DNA of 64,000 bases from Cytobacillus gottheilii (GCF_900166665.1 NZ_LT800494.1:2968421-3032420), one strand, 5' to 3'. Shown: positions 45,399 to 55,028, counted from the first letter of the stretch. Notes: generated by a model not told the origin, from the letters alone. A program made the numbers and translations.

Positions 45399-45841
45399 AT
45401 TGCATTCATAACCTGTTCGTCCAGACGGGAGGCCGCTTCCCGGTCATATGTTTTATCAAATTGCGGCTGAATTGTTATTTTAGAACCATAAAACATCACG
45501 TCTCTAACTTCTTCAATACGGAGTGACACAAGCGCCAGCTTTAATGGCAAATCTTCATGAACTTCCTCTTTAATGGTTGTTACTCCAGCTATTGAGTAGG
45601 CCGATTCATTGGCGATCATATAAATGATAACCTGATTATTATTCTCTATGTTCTGTATAATCCTTGAATGGCTTTCAACGGCAAATAACACTGTTTTTTT
45701 ATCTTTTGCCAGTACCCAGGATAATGTATGGACATTTGGACCGCCTGTTTCATAATCAACGGTTGCTAAAGTAACGAATCGTTCTTTTTGCATTTCCCCA
45801 TATAGCGGCTCAATTAATTGTGTTTCCACTCGGTTTGCCAT
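45386..45841 (-). CDS. Pyridoxamine 5'-phosphate oxidase-like flavin-binding protein
   Basis: A 151-residue member of the PNPOx-like split barrel family. Seen: MQKERFVTLATVDYETGGPNVHTLSWVLAKDKKTVLFAVESHSRIIQNIENNNQVIIYMIA, the barrel with FMN-phosphate contacts (SHSRIIQNI). Such proteins bind FMN, heme or F420; the ligand here is not evident. A TTG one codon earlier (45844) is equally spaced from AGGAGG, so the start is uncertain by one residue. It stands between ylaJ and ylaI, apparently monocistronic. Confidence 0.8.
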   Translation of the reverse strand: MANRVETQLIEPLYGEMQKERFVTLATVDYETGGPNVHTLSWVLAKDKKTVLFAVESHSRIIQNIENNNQVIIYMIANESAYSIAGVTTIKEEVHEDLPLKLALVSLRIEEVRDVMFYGSKITIQPQFDKTYDREAASRLDEQVMNAIKKA

Positions 45842-46135
45842 CAAAATGAATGCCTCCTTTTTTACACTATCATATTATGTTCTTCATACATCTTTCAACT
45901 TTCTCCTTATGATTCAGGCACTTTTTGTACATTTACTATTTCTAATAGGGGGAACCGCCATCTCCCTTTCCCCACAAGGACCAGGAAACTTTTGATGTAA
46001 TTAACAAGCAGTTTTCATACAGGTTGACCTTAAAGGCTAAATAATTGTACATCTGCCGCTATAGAATGAAAATTCGTAATAGGAGCTATGTTATATTATA
46101 ATAAAGGAAAGAACAATTAGCTGAGGTGTAAACAA

Positions 46136-46336
46136 ATGCGAGTAAAATGTGTACTTTGTGATAAGATTGAATCCATACCAAATGATTCATTTGAGGCGAA
46201 AAGATTGCGTAATCGTCCAATTCATACATATATGTGCAAAGTTTGTGATGAACGAATTTCAGAAAGAACTAAGCAGCGTGCTGCAACAGGTAACTTTAAG
46301 CTTTATAAAAGCCCAAAGAGTGATGATGAATGGTAG
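46136..46336 (+). CDS. ylaI: Zinc-ribbon protein YlaI
   Basis: A 66-residue protein with two cysteine pairs, CVLC at residue 5-8 and CKVC at about 34-37, that should bind one zinc. It belongs to the YlaI/DUF2197 family, function unknown. GAGGTG precedes the ATG and a TTATAT/TATAAT-rich stretch lies upstream. Its neighbours ylaH and ylaJ match B. subtilis. Confidence 0.9.
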   Translation: MRVKCVLCDKIESIPNDSFEAKRLRNRPIHTYMCKVCDERISERTKQRAATGNFKLYKSPKSDDEW

Positions 46337-46391
46337 GAGCATTTAAGAGATCCGTCTGCTCATTATCAATACAGCGAATACTTTTATGTGC

Positions 46392-46428
46392 AAAAAAACG
46401 GCAGACAATGTAATTGTCTGCCGTTTTC
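46392..46428. terminator. Bidirectional terminator of ylaI and ylaH
   Basis: AAAACGGCAGACAAT-GTA-ATTGTCTGCCGTTTT, a perfect 15-base-pair stem with A7 and T4 flanks. Confidence 0.93.
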
Positions 46429-46462
46429 TATTTCATCCAATTTCTGCCGCTTAAAGATCTAG

Positions 46463-46774
46463 CTACTCTGCACTGGCTTGCTGCTTTTTTTCCTGATGCA
46501 GCCTAATTTTATAAATAATTAGGATTAGTGCTGCAACAACAAGACCTTCTGCAACTGGCAGGAAAACGCCTAAAAAGGTAAGCAGCGTACAGCCGAGGAT
46601 CAGAAATAGGTAAATCACAACTGATTTCCCCAGCGGAAGTTTTTTTGCAAAGCCTAGTTTAAAGACTAAAACCGATAGCAGGACAATTGTAATATACAAG
46701 AGCCACATACCTAAATCAGGGTTCTCATGGACTTTGAATAGAGCTGCGAAAAAAGACAATCTTTCTTCAACCAT
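46463..46774 (-). CDS. ylaH: YlaH-like membrane protein
   Basis: A 103-residue protein with three membrane helices (about 20-40, 48-65, 68-90) and a basic [11 protein letters not shown] tail. YlaH family, function unknown. It is 24 bases downstream of typA on the same strand, so co-transcribed. Confidence 0.88.
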   Translation of the reverse strand: MVEERLSFFAALFKVHENPDLGMWLLYITIVLLSVLVFKLGFAKKLPLGKSVVIYLFLILGCTLLTFLGVFLPVAEGLVVAALILIIYKIRLHQEKKQQASAE

Positions 46775-46798
46775 AACTGCTCGCCCCCCTCATAAAGC

Positions 46799-48643
46799 TT
46801 AGTTTGTTTCTGCTAGTTTTTTCTTCTTCGCTACGCGCTCACGCTCGTTTTTATCTAAAATTTTCTTGCGCAAACGAATGGATTCAGGAGTAATTTCACA
46901 AAGCTCATCATCATTTAAGTATTCCAGTGCTTCTTCAAGCGTCATGATGCGAGGCTTCTTCATAGTTGCTGTCTGATCCTTGTTCGCTGAACGAATGTTT
47001 GTTGCTTGTTTTACTTTTGTAATGTTTACAGTCAGGTCACTTTCACGGTTATGCTCTCCAACAATCATACCTTCATAAATTTCAGTACCAGGCTCAACAA
47101 AGATTACACCACGGTCTTCTACTTGCATAATACCGTAAGTAGAAGATTTACCGCTCTCCATAGAAACAAGCACACCTTGACGTCTGCCGCCAACTTGTCC
47201 AGCTACAACCGGCTGATAGCTATCAAACGTATGGTTAATAATTCCGTATCCGCGTGTTAACGTTAAGAATTCAGTTGTGTAACCAATTAAGCCACGAGCA
47301 GGCACATTAAAAGTTAAGCGCACTTGGCCATTACCGTTGTTCACCATATCAAGCATTTCACCTTTACGTGCTCCAATTGATTCCATAATAGAACCTGTAT
47401 GCTCTTCAGGAACATCAATTTGGACACGCTCAATTGGCTCACATCTTACGCCATCAATGTCACGGATGATAACTTCCGGCTTGGATACTTGCAGTTCAAA
47501 GCCTTCTCTGCGCATATTTTCAATTAAGATAGATAAGTGAAGCTCACCACGGCCAGAAACAATCCAAGCATCTGGTGACTCTGTATTTTCAACACGTAAG
47601 CTTACATCTGTCTGCAGCTGCGCGCGCAATCTTTCTTCTACTTTACGTGAAGTGATGTATTTTCCTTCTTTACCCGCGAATGGGCTGTTGTTTACAAGGA
47701 AAGTCATCTGTAATGTAGGCTCATCAATTCTTAATACTGGCAATGCCTCTTGATGCTCAACTGGGCAAACTGTTTCCCCAACGTTGATATCTTCCATTCC
47801 AGATACAGCAATTAAGTCTCCAGCTTTTGCTTCTTGAACTTCTTCACGCTTTAAGCCAAAGAAACCAAAGATTTTCGTTACACGGAATTGTTTAACAGAG
47901 CCATCAAGCTTCATAAGAGCTACCTGCTGACCAACCTTCATTGTTCCGCGGAACACACGTCCAACTCCAATTCTGCCGACATAGTCGTTGTAATCAAGTA
48001 GTGCTACTTGGAATTGAAGAGGCTCTTCACTGTTATCAACCGGTGCTGGAATATTATCAACAATTGTCTCATATAGAGATTGCATGTTTTCATCCTGCTT
48101 TGCAGGATCTGGATCCACACTAGCAGTTCCGTTAATAGCAGATGCATAAATAACTGGGAAATCAAGCTGATCTTCGTTTGCATCTAACTCAATAAATAAA
48201 TCCAGTACTTCATCAATAACTTCCTCTGGACGAGCAAAGTCACGGTCGATTTTGTTCACTACAACAATCGGTGTTAAGTTTTGCTCTAACGCCTTTTTAA
48301 GCACGAAGCGAGTTTGTGGCATACAGCCTTCATAAGCGTCAACGACAAGTAAAACACCATCAACCATTTTCATGATACGTTCTACTTCTCCACCAAAGTC
48401 AGCATGCCCAGGTGTATCAAGGATATTAATGCGCGTATCTTTGTATTGGATCGCAGTATTTTTAGCCAGAATGGTGATGCCGCGCTCCCTTTCAATGTCA
48501 TTTGAATCCATCGCACGCTCTTCCACATGCTCGTTTGTTCTGAATGTACCAGATTGCTTTAACAGCTGGTCAACAAGCGTTGTTTTACCATGGTCAACGT
48601 GGGCGATTATAGCAATATTACGAATATTTTCTCTGAGTTTCAA
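46799..48643 (-). CDS. typA: Ribosome-associated GTPase TypA/BipA
   Basis: Translational GTPase that binds the 70S ribosome and assists 50S assembly, notably in the cold and under stress. The 614 residues show G1 [13 protein letters not shown]2 region [14 protein letters not shown]3 [16 protein letters not shown]4 NKIDRD, then EF-G-like domains III and V and the BipA-specific C-terminus. The start is TTG, seven to eight bases after AGGAGG. Full length, nothing odd. Confidence 0.97.
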   Translation of the reverse strand: MKLRENIRNIAIIAHVDHGKTTLVDQLLKQSGTFRTNEHVEERAMDSNDIERERGITILAKNTAIQYKDTRINILDTPGHADFGGEVERIMKMVDGVLLVVDAYEGCMPQTRFVLKKALEQNLTPIVVVNKIDRDFARPEEVIDEVLDLFIELDANEDQLDFPVIYASAINGTASVDPDPAKQDENMQSLYETIVDNIPAPVDNSEEPLQFQVALLDYNDYVGRIGVGRVFRGTMKVGQQVALMKLDGSVKQFRVTKIFGFFGLKREEVQEAKAGDLIAVSGMEDINVGETVCPVEHQEALPVLRIDEPTLQMTFLVNNSPFAGKEGKYITSRKVEERLRAQLQTDVSLRVENTESPDAWIVSGRGELHLSILIENMRREGFELQVSKPEVIIRDIDGVRCEPIERVQIDVPEEHTGSIMESIGARKGEMLDMVNNGNGQVRLTFNVPARGLIGYTTEFLTLTRGYGIINHTFDSYQPVVAGQVGGRRQGVLVSMESGKSSTYGIMQVEDRGVIFVEPGTEIYEGMIVGEHNRESDLTVNITKVKQATNIRSANKDQTATMKKPRIMTLEEALEYLNDDELCEITPESIRLRKKILDKNERERVAKKKKLAETN

Positions 48644-48913
48644 AAAATTTTCCTCCTAGCCTATTTATCAAATAGCTTTAAGCTTCATTTTTATACGATA
48701 ACTGAAACATTATACCATAAACATTCTAGAAACCTAAAAGCTTTTTGTGTAAAATATTTATTAAGAATAGCTTTTGTGAAGCATTTCTAGTATTTCCGGA
48801 TCTTTATATGGGAAAATGATAACCGGAGCTTTGAAATCTTAGGGGATAAATCGTGTTTTTCAGTTGAACTTTTTCTTCGCTGACAAACAGCCCTGCGGAA
48901 AGGAATGGCGAAG

Positions 48914-49099
48914 ATGAAAAAGATACAATGGCCTTTATTAGCTTGTGCGGTTGCTGCTGCTATATGTATTGGAGCAATTGGTATTGCCATTAGCGAAAGA
49001 AGTATATTAGGCATTCTGGCATGTATTGCTGCCTTATTTGTTGTGATGGGTTTTGGCTTCAAAACGAAAAAGAAAATGCGTGAAAAAGGATTATTGTAG
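48914..49099 (+). CDS. ylaF: YlaF family small membrane protein
   Basis: A 61-residue protein with two membrane helices (LLACAVAAAICIGAIGIAI and ILGILACIAALFVVMGFGF) and a basic tail KTKKKMREKG. YlaF/DUF5325 type, function unknown. An ATG at 48905 is in frame but sits almost on the ribosome site AAAGGA; the ATG at 48914 is nine bases away and is preferred. Divergent from typA, as in B. subtilis. Confidence 0.8.
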   Translation: MKKIQWPLLACAVAAAICIGAIGIAISERSILGILACIAALFVVMGFGFKTKKKMREKGLL

Positions 49100-49103
49100 T
49101 ATT

Positions 49104-49137
49104 AAAAAAGGCGATCCTAAGCGGATGCCTTTTTTTC
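49104..49137 (+). terminator. Terminator of ylaF
   Basis: AAAAAAGGCGATCC-TAAGC-GGATGCCTTTTTTT, five bases after the stop codon. Confidence 0.9.
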
Positions 49138-49207
49138 ATATGGCAGACAGAAAGAAGTATGTATAACAATTGTGACAACAGGAATAGTTGAAAACATCGC
49201 GGGATAT

Positions 49208-49532
49208 TAAGTATCTAACACAAGCACAGAACCGAGATGATTAGGTTAGGAAGTGAATCTTTCTAATCATCCGGTTTTTTATTTGTTTTTAACATTTAAT
49301 ATTCCTAAACTTGAGTGAAATGGAGCGGAGGACCCTCGACTCCTGTGGGCCATAGAGGAAAGGGTGAGAGGGTGAGACCCCGCAGGAGCGCTAGCGACGA
49401 GGAGGCTCAGCTTCCTCCCCACGGAAAGCGAGGGTCTGTAACGCAATGGAACAGGTTATGTGTAAAGACGCAAACCTTGAAAATGAACATTCGTGTTTCA
49501 GAAATAGTATTTTCGTTTTGTCCCAGCCTCAT
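49208..49532. repeat. Extragenic hairpin repeat family 1, long copy
   Basis: Aligns with 14783-15107 along its whole length except the decayed left terminus. It keeps the inner terminator-like hairpin (CCGAGATGATTAGG / TCTAATCATCCGG), outer stem GACCCTCG (49331-49338) with CGAGGGTC (49429-49436) and the right end TTTTGTCCCAGCCTC. It has an extra tandem copy of AGGGTGAG at about 49360-49376. It lies between ylaF and the acetyltransferase gene. Confidence 0.85.
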
Positions 49533-49550
49533 CTCTATAACATCATAACC

Positions 49551-50024
49551 CTATATCATCGTCGGTTTGACAAAAATTAAATACTGGACATCACGTTTAT
49601 CTTTTTCAAGCTTAAATTGTTCGTAGCCGCAGTCTGATAAGAAAGAAATCCACTCATTTTCCATGATAGGAACACCTGCATAAATCGCTTTATGTCCTTT
49701 ATCCTTCATTTCATTAGAGAGCTTATCAAGAATTCTTTCTCCTATACCCTTTCTTCTCAATTCAGAATGAACGAGCAATGTCCCAAGCCAAGGCTTTTTA
49801 TTTGAAGGGGAAGATTCTGTATGGTGTGAGATAGCGAAAGAAGATCCATCCAGCTCCCATACTCTCCATTCCCCCTTTGCATATTCATAATCCTCTACAA
49901 ACTGTTCGAGTGACCTTTCCCCAAGTTCAATTTCCTGCCATTTTGGACTTTGTGAGATTAAGATCTCAAAAAAGGAATAGTCAGATTTTACAAGCGCTCT
50001 CCAAGACAGGTTACCATTTTCCAT
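49551..50024 (-). CDS. GNAT family N-acetyltransferase
   Basis: A 157-residue acetyltransferase of unknown substrate. The acetyl-CoA pyrophosphate loop is SELRRKGIGERILDKL at about 85-100, with LLVH before it. The C-terminus FLSDCGYEQFKLEKDKRDVQYLIF is the usual final strand pair. It overlaps the end of suhB by 14 bases, so translation is coupled. The ribosome site AAGGAT is inside suhB. Confidence 0.82.
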   Translation of the reverse strand: MENGNLSWRALVKSDYSFFEILISQSPKWQEIELGERSLEQFVEDYEYAKGEWRVWELDGSSFAISHHTESSPSNKKPWLGTLLVHSELRRKGIGERILDKLSNEMKDKGHKAIYAGVPIMENEWISFLSDCGYEQFKLEKDKRDVQYLIFVKPTMI

Positions 50025-50811
50025 CGTGAAGATAATCCTTCAAGATCTCTTCATGCAGGTCTTCGTTGGCAAAAAAGACAGAACTGCCTTCAAGCAGGTT
50101 CAGCTTTTCGCCCCGCAAGCTAGTGGCACGCCCGCCAAGCTCTTCTATAATAACCACACCAGCAGCAAAATCCCAAGGAGCCAGTCTTAACGTCAAATAT
50201 GCATCGATACGGCCAGTAGCCACATAAACAATTTCTAGAGCAGCTGAACCATATGATCGTGTACCTCGGGATTTTTTTACAAGCGGTGCTAAAAGATTTG
50301 AATCAATTCGTCTATTTTCCGTAACCCATGTTGCATTTAGACCTAGGATTGACTCTGACAGTTTCGTTTTCCTCATAGGTGGGATTTTTAAATCATTTAA
50401 ATAGGCTCCCTGACCTGAAATCGCATGATAAAGCTCATCATGGACAACATCGTAAATTAAACCTATTTTACCTACACCATCTTCAAATATTCCAATTGAA
50501 ATGGCAAAGTTGCGCTGCTGATGAACAAAATTCATTGTGCCATCGATTGGGTCAATGATCCAGACAATTCCTTCAAGAGATTGGACATCATCCCCAAAAC
50601 CCTCTTCTCCTAATATCCGATGATCCGGGAAAACACTTTTAATTTTCTCAATAAAGAAACGTTCCGTTGCTTGATCTATATCCGTTACTAAATCGTTAGC
50701 ATGCGATTTCGTTTGAATCGTTAATTCTTTTGTAAAAGAGTTTTTTATATTTTCACTCGCTTCTTTAATCCACTGTTTCGCATATGTATCAATTTTCGCT
50801 AAATCTGTCAT
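50011..50811 (-). CDS. suhB: Inositol-1-monophosphatase family protein
   Basis: Mg-dependent sugar phosphatase (YktC/SuhB type). The 266 residues carry the metal-binding signatures GEEGFG, WIIDPIDGTMNFVH and LAPWDFAAGVVIIEELGG, in standard order and spacing. It is the positional counterpart of yktC. In vivo substrate (inositol-P, NADP or other) cannot be deduced. It is followed by an overlapping GNAT gene. Confidence 0.93.
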   Translation of the reverse strand: MTDLAKIDTYAKQWIKEASENIKNSFTKELTIQTKSHANDLVTDIDQATERFFIEKIKSVFPDHRILGEEGFGDDVQSLEGIVWIIDPIDGTMNFVHQQRNFAISIGIFEDGVGKIGLIYDVVHDELYHAISGQGAYLNDLKIPPMRKTKLSESILGLNATWVTENRRIDSNLLAPLVKKSRGTRSYGSAALEIVYVATGRIDAYLTLRLAPWDFAAGVVIIEELGGRATSLRGEKLNLLEGSSVFFANEDLHEEILKDYLHDGKW

Positions 50812-51010
50812 TGGTTTATCATCCTTTTCTATAGGCGATTTTTCGCTACTTCCTCTTTTGTGTTTAAGTTCATTAAAGTACTTTCAGCTTAAAATAAGCA
50901 TGCAGATTATTCAAGTTTCATGAATTAAGACGATGCAGATTTATGTAAACCAAGTAATGAAACAATCATTTTTTGGGAGGAAGTTTTTAAGTTATAAGTC
51001 AACAGTAATA

Positions 51011-51042
51011 AACGAACTCCTACTAAGTATGGAGTTCGTTTT
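51011..51042. terminator. Hairpin terminator downstream of the small gene at 51100
   Basis: AACGAACTCC-TACTAAGTAT-GGAGTTCGTT with T-rich flank on the plus side and moderate tract on the minus side. It lies 58 bases beyond the minus-strand gene. Confidence 0.75.
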
Positions 51043-51099
51043 CAATCAATTTGTTTAGATAAGAACATTTTCTCTCATTTTCCCCTCTTTAACTGCATT

Positions 51100-51294
51100 T
51101 TATAACGCGTTTAATTTTAGAAGCTCATGTCTGATTTTTTCCAGCTTCTGTTTAGTAGTTGTTTGAAGCTTATCATTTTTACTTGTCATCGCATCGAATA
51201 AAGTAGCCAATTCATAGTCAAGTTCTAACCTTAAAACGGCTGTTCTTTCCTTTTCAATTTTTTTCTTTTTAGTCGAATTTACAAGTTGTTTCAT
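51100..51294 (-). CDS. Small helical protein at the ykzI position
   Basis: A 64-residue, highly charged helical protein (KKKKIEKERTAVLRLELDYELATLFDAMTSKNDKLQTTTKQKLEKIRHELLKLN). It lies between yktB and yktC/suhB, where B. subtilis has the small gene ykzI, and may be that gene. Function unknown. A weak AAGGGG precedes the ATG. Confidence 0.7.
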   Translation of the reverse strand: MKQLVNSTKKKKIEKERTAVLRLELDYELATLFDAMTSKNDKLQTTTKQKLEKIRHELLKLNAL

Positions 51295-51506
51295 TAGACA
51301 CTACACCCCTTCCAAGTAATAGAACCAAATTTTGTTGATACCCAGGAACTTTAAATTTTCTGATTATTTTTACTATTATCTTATGCTCATTCTTCTAAAT
51401 TGCAACAAATATGTGCGTTAACCTAGCTTGCAGGAGAGTGCATACTATTTCTTATTTTCCCGCAGATTATGCTACAATGTTTGACATAGCTAGAGGAGGT
51501 TTCTAT

Positions 51507-52127
51507 ATGACATTTTCAGGTTTTACAAATGATGACTTTTCAGTATTCACTATAGATGGTCTAGATGAAAGAATGGATGCTCTTAAAACGACGATTCGCC
51601 CAAAGCTAGAAGATTTAGGTAAACACTTCTCCGGTGTCCTTTCTGCCGAGACTGGCCATGAAATGTTTCCACATGTTGCCCGTCATGCCAGGAGAACGAA
51701 AAATCCGCCCAATGATACATGGGTTGCGTTTGCCTCTAATCCACGCGGGTATAAAATGCTGCCCCATTTTCAAATCGGCCTTTGGGAAACACATGTTTTC
51801 ATTTGGTTTGCGCTTATTTATGAAGCTCCAAATAAAGAAGAATTTGGTAAAACGCTAGAAAATCATCTTGACCAAATGTATGATGAGATTCCACAGGATT
51901 TTGTTTGGTCAGGGGATCATACGAAGCCTGATGTGTACAAACACAGCGAATTATCGAAAGATGAACTTCTTAATCTCTTTAACCGTCTGCAAACTGTAAA
52001 AAAAGCTGAAATCCTCTGCGGTGTCAATATTAGCCGTGAGAAAGCTGTAAATATGAATGCTCAAGAATTTTTATCACTTGCAGATAATGTATTTAAAAAA
52101 TTATTACCCTTCTATAAAATGGCCTAA
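51507..52127 (+). CDS. yktB: DUF1054 (UPF0637) family protein YktB
   Basis: A 206-residue cytosolic protein of the DUF1054 family, function unknown. Motifs include [21 protein letters not shown] at the start, [20 protein letters not shown] and [22 protein letters not shown]. The ATG at 51507 lies seven to eight bases after GAGGAGG; the longer frame has no site. A TACAAT box precedes it. Confidence 0.92.
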   Translation: MTFSGFTNDDFSVFTIDGLDERMDALKTTIRPKLEDLGKHFSGVLSAETGHEMFPHVARHARRTKNPPNDTWVAFASNPRGYKMLPHFQIGLWETHVFIWFALIYEAPNKEEFGKTLENHLDQMYDEIPQDFVWSGDHTKPDVYKHSELSKDELLNLFNRLQTVKKAEILCGVNISREKAVNMNAQEFLSLADNVFKKLLPFYKMA

Positions 52128-52167
52128 ACATATAGCAGCTGTGCAGGCTCAAGACTAATTAGGGCAG

Positions 52168-52199
52168 AAAAAAAACCTCCAGATGGAGGTTTTTATTTT
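52168..52199. terminator. Bidirectional terminator of yktB and yktA
   Basis: AAAAAAAACCTCC-AGAT-GGAGGTTTTTATTTTTT between convergent genes; its right side overlaps the end of yktA. Confidence 0.9.
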
Positions 52200-52468
52200 T
52201 TCATTTTCACAGGATTACCGGCTTCCGTTTCCTTAGCTGCTTTTACTGTTCGAAAAGCTGAATAGCCGCTCATTTCTTCAAAGTCATTGCATAGGTTTCT
52301 TTCATCCGCTTTTCCTGGCACAATTTCTTTGAAGCGCCGATAAGACTTCATAAACTCTTCCCGTTCAATGCCTTTTTCATATGCTCTTTCAATACTTTGA
52401 TAAAATTGAATAACATCAATAATTTCTTCTGTAGACCAATGATGCTCAATCGGATATTGGTATTCCAA
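52193..52468 (-). CDS. yktA: UPF0223 family protein YktA
   Basis: A 91-residue helical protein of the UPF0223 family (YPIEHHWSTEEIIDVIQFYQSIERAYEKGI, FMKSYRRFKEIVPGKADE). Function unknown. Position next to yktB and speA matches B. subtilis. Confidence 0.9.
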   Translation of the reverse strand: MEYQYPIEHHWSTEEIIDVIQFYQSIERAYEKGIEREEFMKSYRRFKEIVPGKADERNLCNDFEEMSGYSAFRTVKAAKETEAGNPVKMKK

Positions 52469-52749
52469 TGCTTTTCCTCCTTACCTTATATACCCTGCTG
52501 ATTTTACTCTAAGTAGCATCCCAGTGCAAACAGACAAACGATTGCTTCTTAATAATGAGTTTTTTTATTCCTCTCAGCTTTATATTTTTAATTTCCGAAG
52601 AAAAAGGGATTTCGTTTTGAAAAGATGTTTATTTTCACCTTTAAACCCAAAAACTAAGCGTATGATGAAGTTTCTATGCAAAGACCATGAATAATGCTAT
52701 AATGCAAATGTTTTATTGCAAATAGAATTTAAAGAGGTGTGGATATACA

Positions 52750-54222
52750 TTGTCTCAAACTGAAACACCGTTATTTAGCGGCTTATTGGCACATGCAAAG
52801 AAAAACCCTGTGCAATTCCATATCCCTGGTCATAAAAAAGGGACAGGAATTGATCCGGAATTTAAAGAATTTATCGGAGAAAACGCCTTATCAATTGATT
52901 TAATTAATATTGGACCACTTGACGACTTACATCAGCCAAAAGGTATGATCAAAGAAGCACAGGATTTGGCTGCAGAAGCATTTGGTGCCGAGCATACTTT
53001 TTTCTCTGTACAAGGAACAAGCGGAGCCATTATGACAATGGTTATGTCAGTATGCGGTCCTGGAGATAAAATAATCGTCCCAAGAAATGTTCATAAATCC
53101 GTTATGTCTGCGATTGTTTTTTCAGGTGCAACGCCTATCTTTATTCATCCAGAAATTGATACAGAGCTAGGTATTTCACACGGAATAACAACAGATTCAG
53201 TAGCAAGAGCACTTGAACAGCATCCTGACGCAAAAGGATTACTTGTTATTAATCCGACTTATTTTGGCATTTCTGCCGATTTAAAAAAGATTGTTGAAAT
53301 TTCTCATTCATATAATGTTCCTGTACTTGTAGATGAAGCACATGGCGTGCATATTCATTTTCATGAAGGCTTGCCAATGTCAGCCATGCAGGCTGGCGCG
53401 GATTTAGCTGCTACAAGTGTTCACAAGCTTGGCGGTTCAATGACACAAAGTTCGGTCTTGAACATGCAAGGAAACCTTGTCTCACATAAACGAGTTCAAT
53501 CAATACTAAGCATGTTAACAACTACCTCAACATCTTATCTTCTTCTCGCTTCATTAGATGTGGCTAGAAAAAGACTGGCAACAGAAGGACATGAACTAGT
53601 TGAAAAAACAATTCAATTGGCACAATCCATTCGTAAACGCATCAATGAAATCAAGCACCTATATTGTGTAGGAGAAGAAATATTAGAAACACACGCGGCA
53701 TTTGATTACGATCCAACAAAGTTAATCATCTCTGTTAAGGAACTGGGAATTAACGGCTTTGACGTTGAGTTATGGCTGAGAGAACACTTTAATATTGAAG
53801 TTGAAATGTCAGACTTGTACAATATTCTCTGCATTATTACTCCAGGAGACACTGAAAAGGAAGCGGAAATTTTAATTGAGGCATTGAAACAGCTATCTGT
53901 TCAATTCCATGGCAAAGCGGATAAAATCGATTCACAGGAAGTGCTCCTGCCGCATATTCCTGTACTGGCTTTAACACCTCGTGATGCTTTCTACGCTGAT
54001 ACGGAACTTGTTCCATTTGATGAATCAGAAGGCAGAATTATTGCTGAATTCATCATGGTTTATCCCCCAGGCATTCCGATCTTTATACCTGGCGAAATAA
54101 TTACAAACGATAATCTGCGCTATATTAAAACCAATATGGAAGCAGGATTGCCTGTCCAAGGACCTGAGGATTATGATTTTAAATACTTGCGGGTTATTAA
54201 AGAACATCGAGCAATTCGATAA
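52750..54222 (+). CDS. speA: Arginine/lysine/ornithine decarboxylase family enzyme SpeA
   Basis: PLP-dependent fold-I (prokaryotic ornithine decarboxylase-type) enzyme; B. subtilis SpeA is an arginine decarboxylase starting polyamine synthesis. The 490 residues have PVQFHIPGHKKGTG at the start, SVQGTSGAIMTMVMS, the PLP aspartate in VLVDEAHGVH and the Schiff-base lysine in ATSVHKLGGS. The C-terminal domain ends with MVYPPGIPIFIPGE. The start is TTG at 52750 after GAGGTG. Neighbouring SR1 and yktA strongly support speA over the paralogue yaaO. Confidence 0.92.
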   Translation: MSQTETPLFSGLLAHAKKNPVQFHIPGHKKGTGIDPEFKEFIGENALSIDLINIGPLDDLHQPKGMIKEAQDLAAEAFGAEHTFFSVQGTSGAIMTMVMSVCGPGDKIIVPRNVHKSVMSAIVFSGATPIFIHPEIDTELGISHGITTDSVARALEQHPDAKGLLVINPTYFGISADLKKIVEISHSYNVPVLVDEAHGVHIHFHEGLPMSAMQAGADLAATSVHKLGGSMTQSSVLNMQGNLVSHKRVQSILSMLTTTSTSYLLLASLDVARKRLATEGHELVEKTIQLAQSIRKRINEIKHLYCVGEEILETHAAFDYDPTKLIISVKELGINGFDVELWLREHFNIEVEMSDLYNILCIITPGDTEKEAEILIEALKQLSVQFHGKADKIDSQEVLLPHIPVLALTPRDAFYADTELVPFDESEGRIIAEFIMVYPPGIPIFIPGEIITNDNLRYIKTNMEAGLPVQGPEDYDFKYLRVIKEHRAIR

Positions 54223-54282
54223 GCAATAAAGGAAATTAACATATTGAAGTTTACCATGACACTGCTTTCTATCTGAAAGTAT

Positions 54283-54318
54283 AAAAAAGCCGCCCATTTG
54301 ATGGAGCGGCTTTCATTT
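54283..54318. terminator. Shared terminator of speA and SR1
   Basis: AAAAAAGCCGC(C)C-ATTTGAT-GGAGCGGCTTTCATTTT. On the minus strand it ends in GGGCGGCTTTTTTAT, the stronger tract, and thus ends SR1; on the plus strand it can end speA. Confidence 0.88.
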
Positions 54319-54401
54319 TATACGATTAGCAGACAAACAGCCGTTTTGCTTGTCAAAGACTGCTGAAAAACTGTCTTTTGGCTGCCCAATCAGCAGTGTT
54401 T

Positions 54402-54524
54402 CTATTTTTCCTGTTGATTATTCGGATCACATTGGCAGCTTCCCTTTGAATATAATACAGTTACCTTTTCATCCTCGAAATGTTCGATCGTTGAATTACA
54501 AGTTTGGCAAACGATTGTACCCAT
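54402..54524 (-). CDS. sr1P: GapA-binding peptide SR1P
   Basis: A 40-residue peptide beginning MGTIVCQTCNSTIEHFED and ending SKGSCQCDPNNQQEK. In B. subtilis SR1P binds glyceraldehyde-3-phosphate dehydrogenase GapA and promotes its association with RNase J1. Two cysteine pairs (CQTC, CQC) suggest metal binding. The ATG at 54524 is eight bases after GGGGAG. An out-of-frame ATG eight bases earlier is ignored. Too short for many gene finders. Confidence 0.93.
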   Translation of the reverse strand: MGTIVCQTCNSTIEHFEDEKVTVLYSKGSCQCDPNNQQEK

Positions 54525-54560
54525 TTTTTCATCTCCCCTTCAAATATTATATTCATTTCC

Positions 54561-54613
54561 TGAAAGCGCTTAACCTTTAATTCTATAATAATATGTCACT
54601 TTTAAAAAATCAA
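54561..54613 (-). promoter_or_regulatory. SR1 promoter with overlapping cre
   Basis: On the minus strand TTGATT (54613-54608), 17 bases, TATTAT (54590-54585). A cre-like TGAAAGCGCTTAAC (plus strand 54561-54574, 12 of 14 matches) lies just after the expected start of transcription, in a blocking position. B. subtilis SR1 is repressed under glycolytic conditions, mainly by CcpN, with a smaller CcpA effect. Confidence 0.75.
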
Positions 54614-54740
54614 GCATAATTCGTATAACATAATTAGAGATTATTTGTATTTGTATGACATAATACAACGAAATTAAGCACTGAATAAATAATTAAGGAA
54701 AGAAATCAGCAGTTTGCATTAGGACTCTAGGTAACGATCA

Positions 54741-55028
54741 TTAACCAACATGGGTTCCGGGGATTGCTTCTTTGAAAAATTGAACTAAATCTTCAGTGTG
54801 ATTAGTGGTTTCAATTCTGAACATCTTTCGTAAGGATTCAGAATCTTCGAGGTCAATTGGATCAAGGAGGATTGAACGGCCCGTTTGCATACAGGTTACA
54901 AGTGGTTTTGTATAAAAAAGATTCGTATAAACAATTGCAAAATCATAACGGGATAAATGAGTTGCAAAACCCGCAAAGCGGACAGTTACATTTTCATGTT
55001 CATCATAAATCTTAACAAGATTATCCAT
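54741..55028 (-). CDS. DUF3055 family protein
   Basis: A 95-residue soluble protein matching the DUF3055 family pattern: YDEHENVTVRFAGFATHLSRYDFAIVYTNLFYTKPLVTCMQTGRSILLDPIDL, then a helical C-terminus. Function unknown. It has a good GGAGG-type site before the ATG and stands alone upstream of SR1. Confidence 0.8.
   Translation of the reverse strand: MDNLVKIYDEHENVTVRFAGFATHLSRYDFAIVYTNLFYTKPLVTCMQTGRSILLDPIDLEDSESLRKMFRIETTNHTEDLVQFFKEAIPGTHVG

Larger units (their letters stand above)
54283..54578 (-). ncRNA. Dual-function small RNA SR1
   Basis: Predicted from the promoter at 54585-54613 to the terminator at 54283. The transcript would be near 295 nt, longer than the roughly 200 nt I recall for B. 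subtilis. It contains the SR1P reading frame and a GC-containing 3' part with hairpins (CTGCTGATTGGGCAG, GCAGTC...GACTGC-like). In B. subtilis SR1 also base-pairs with ahrC mRNA; I could not test pairing here. Identification rests on the peptide and on location beside speA. Confidence 0.85.
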
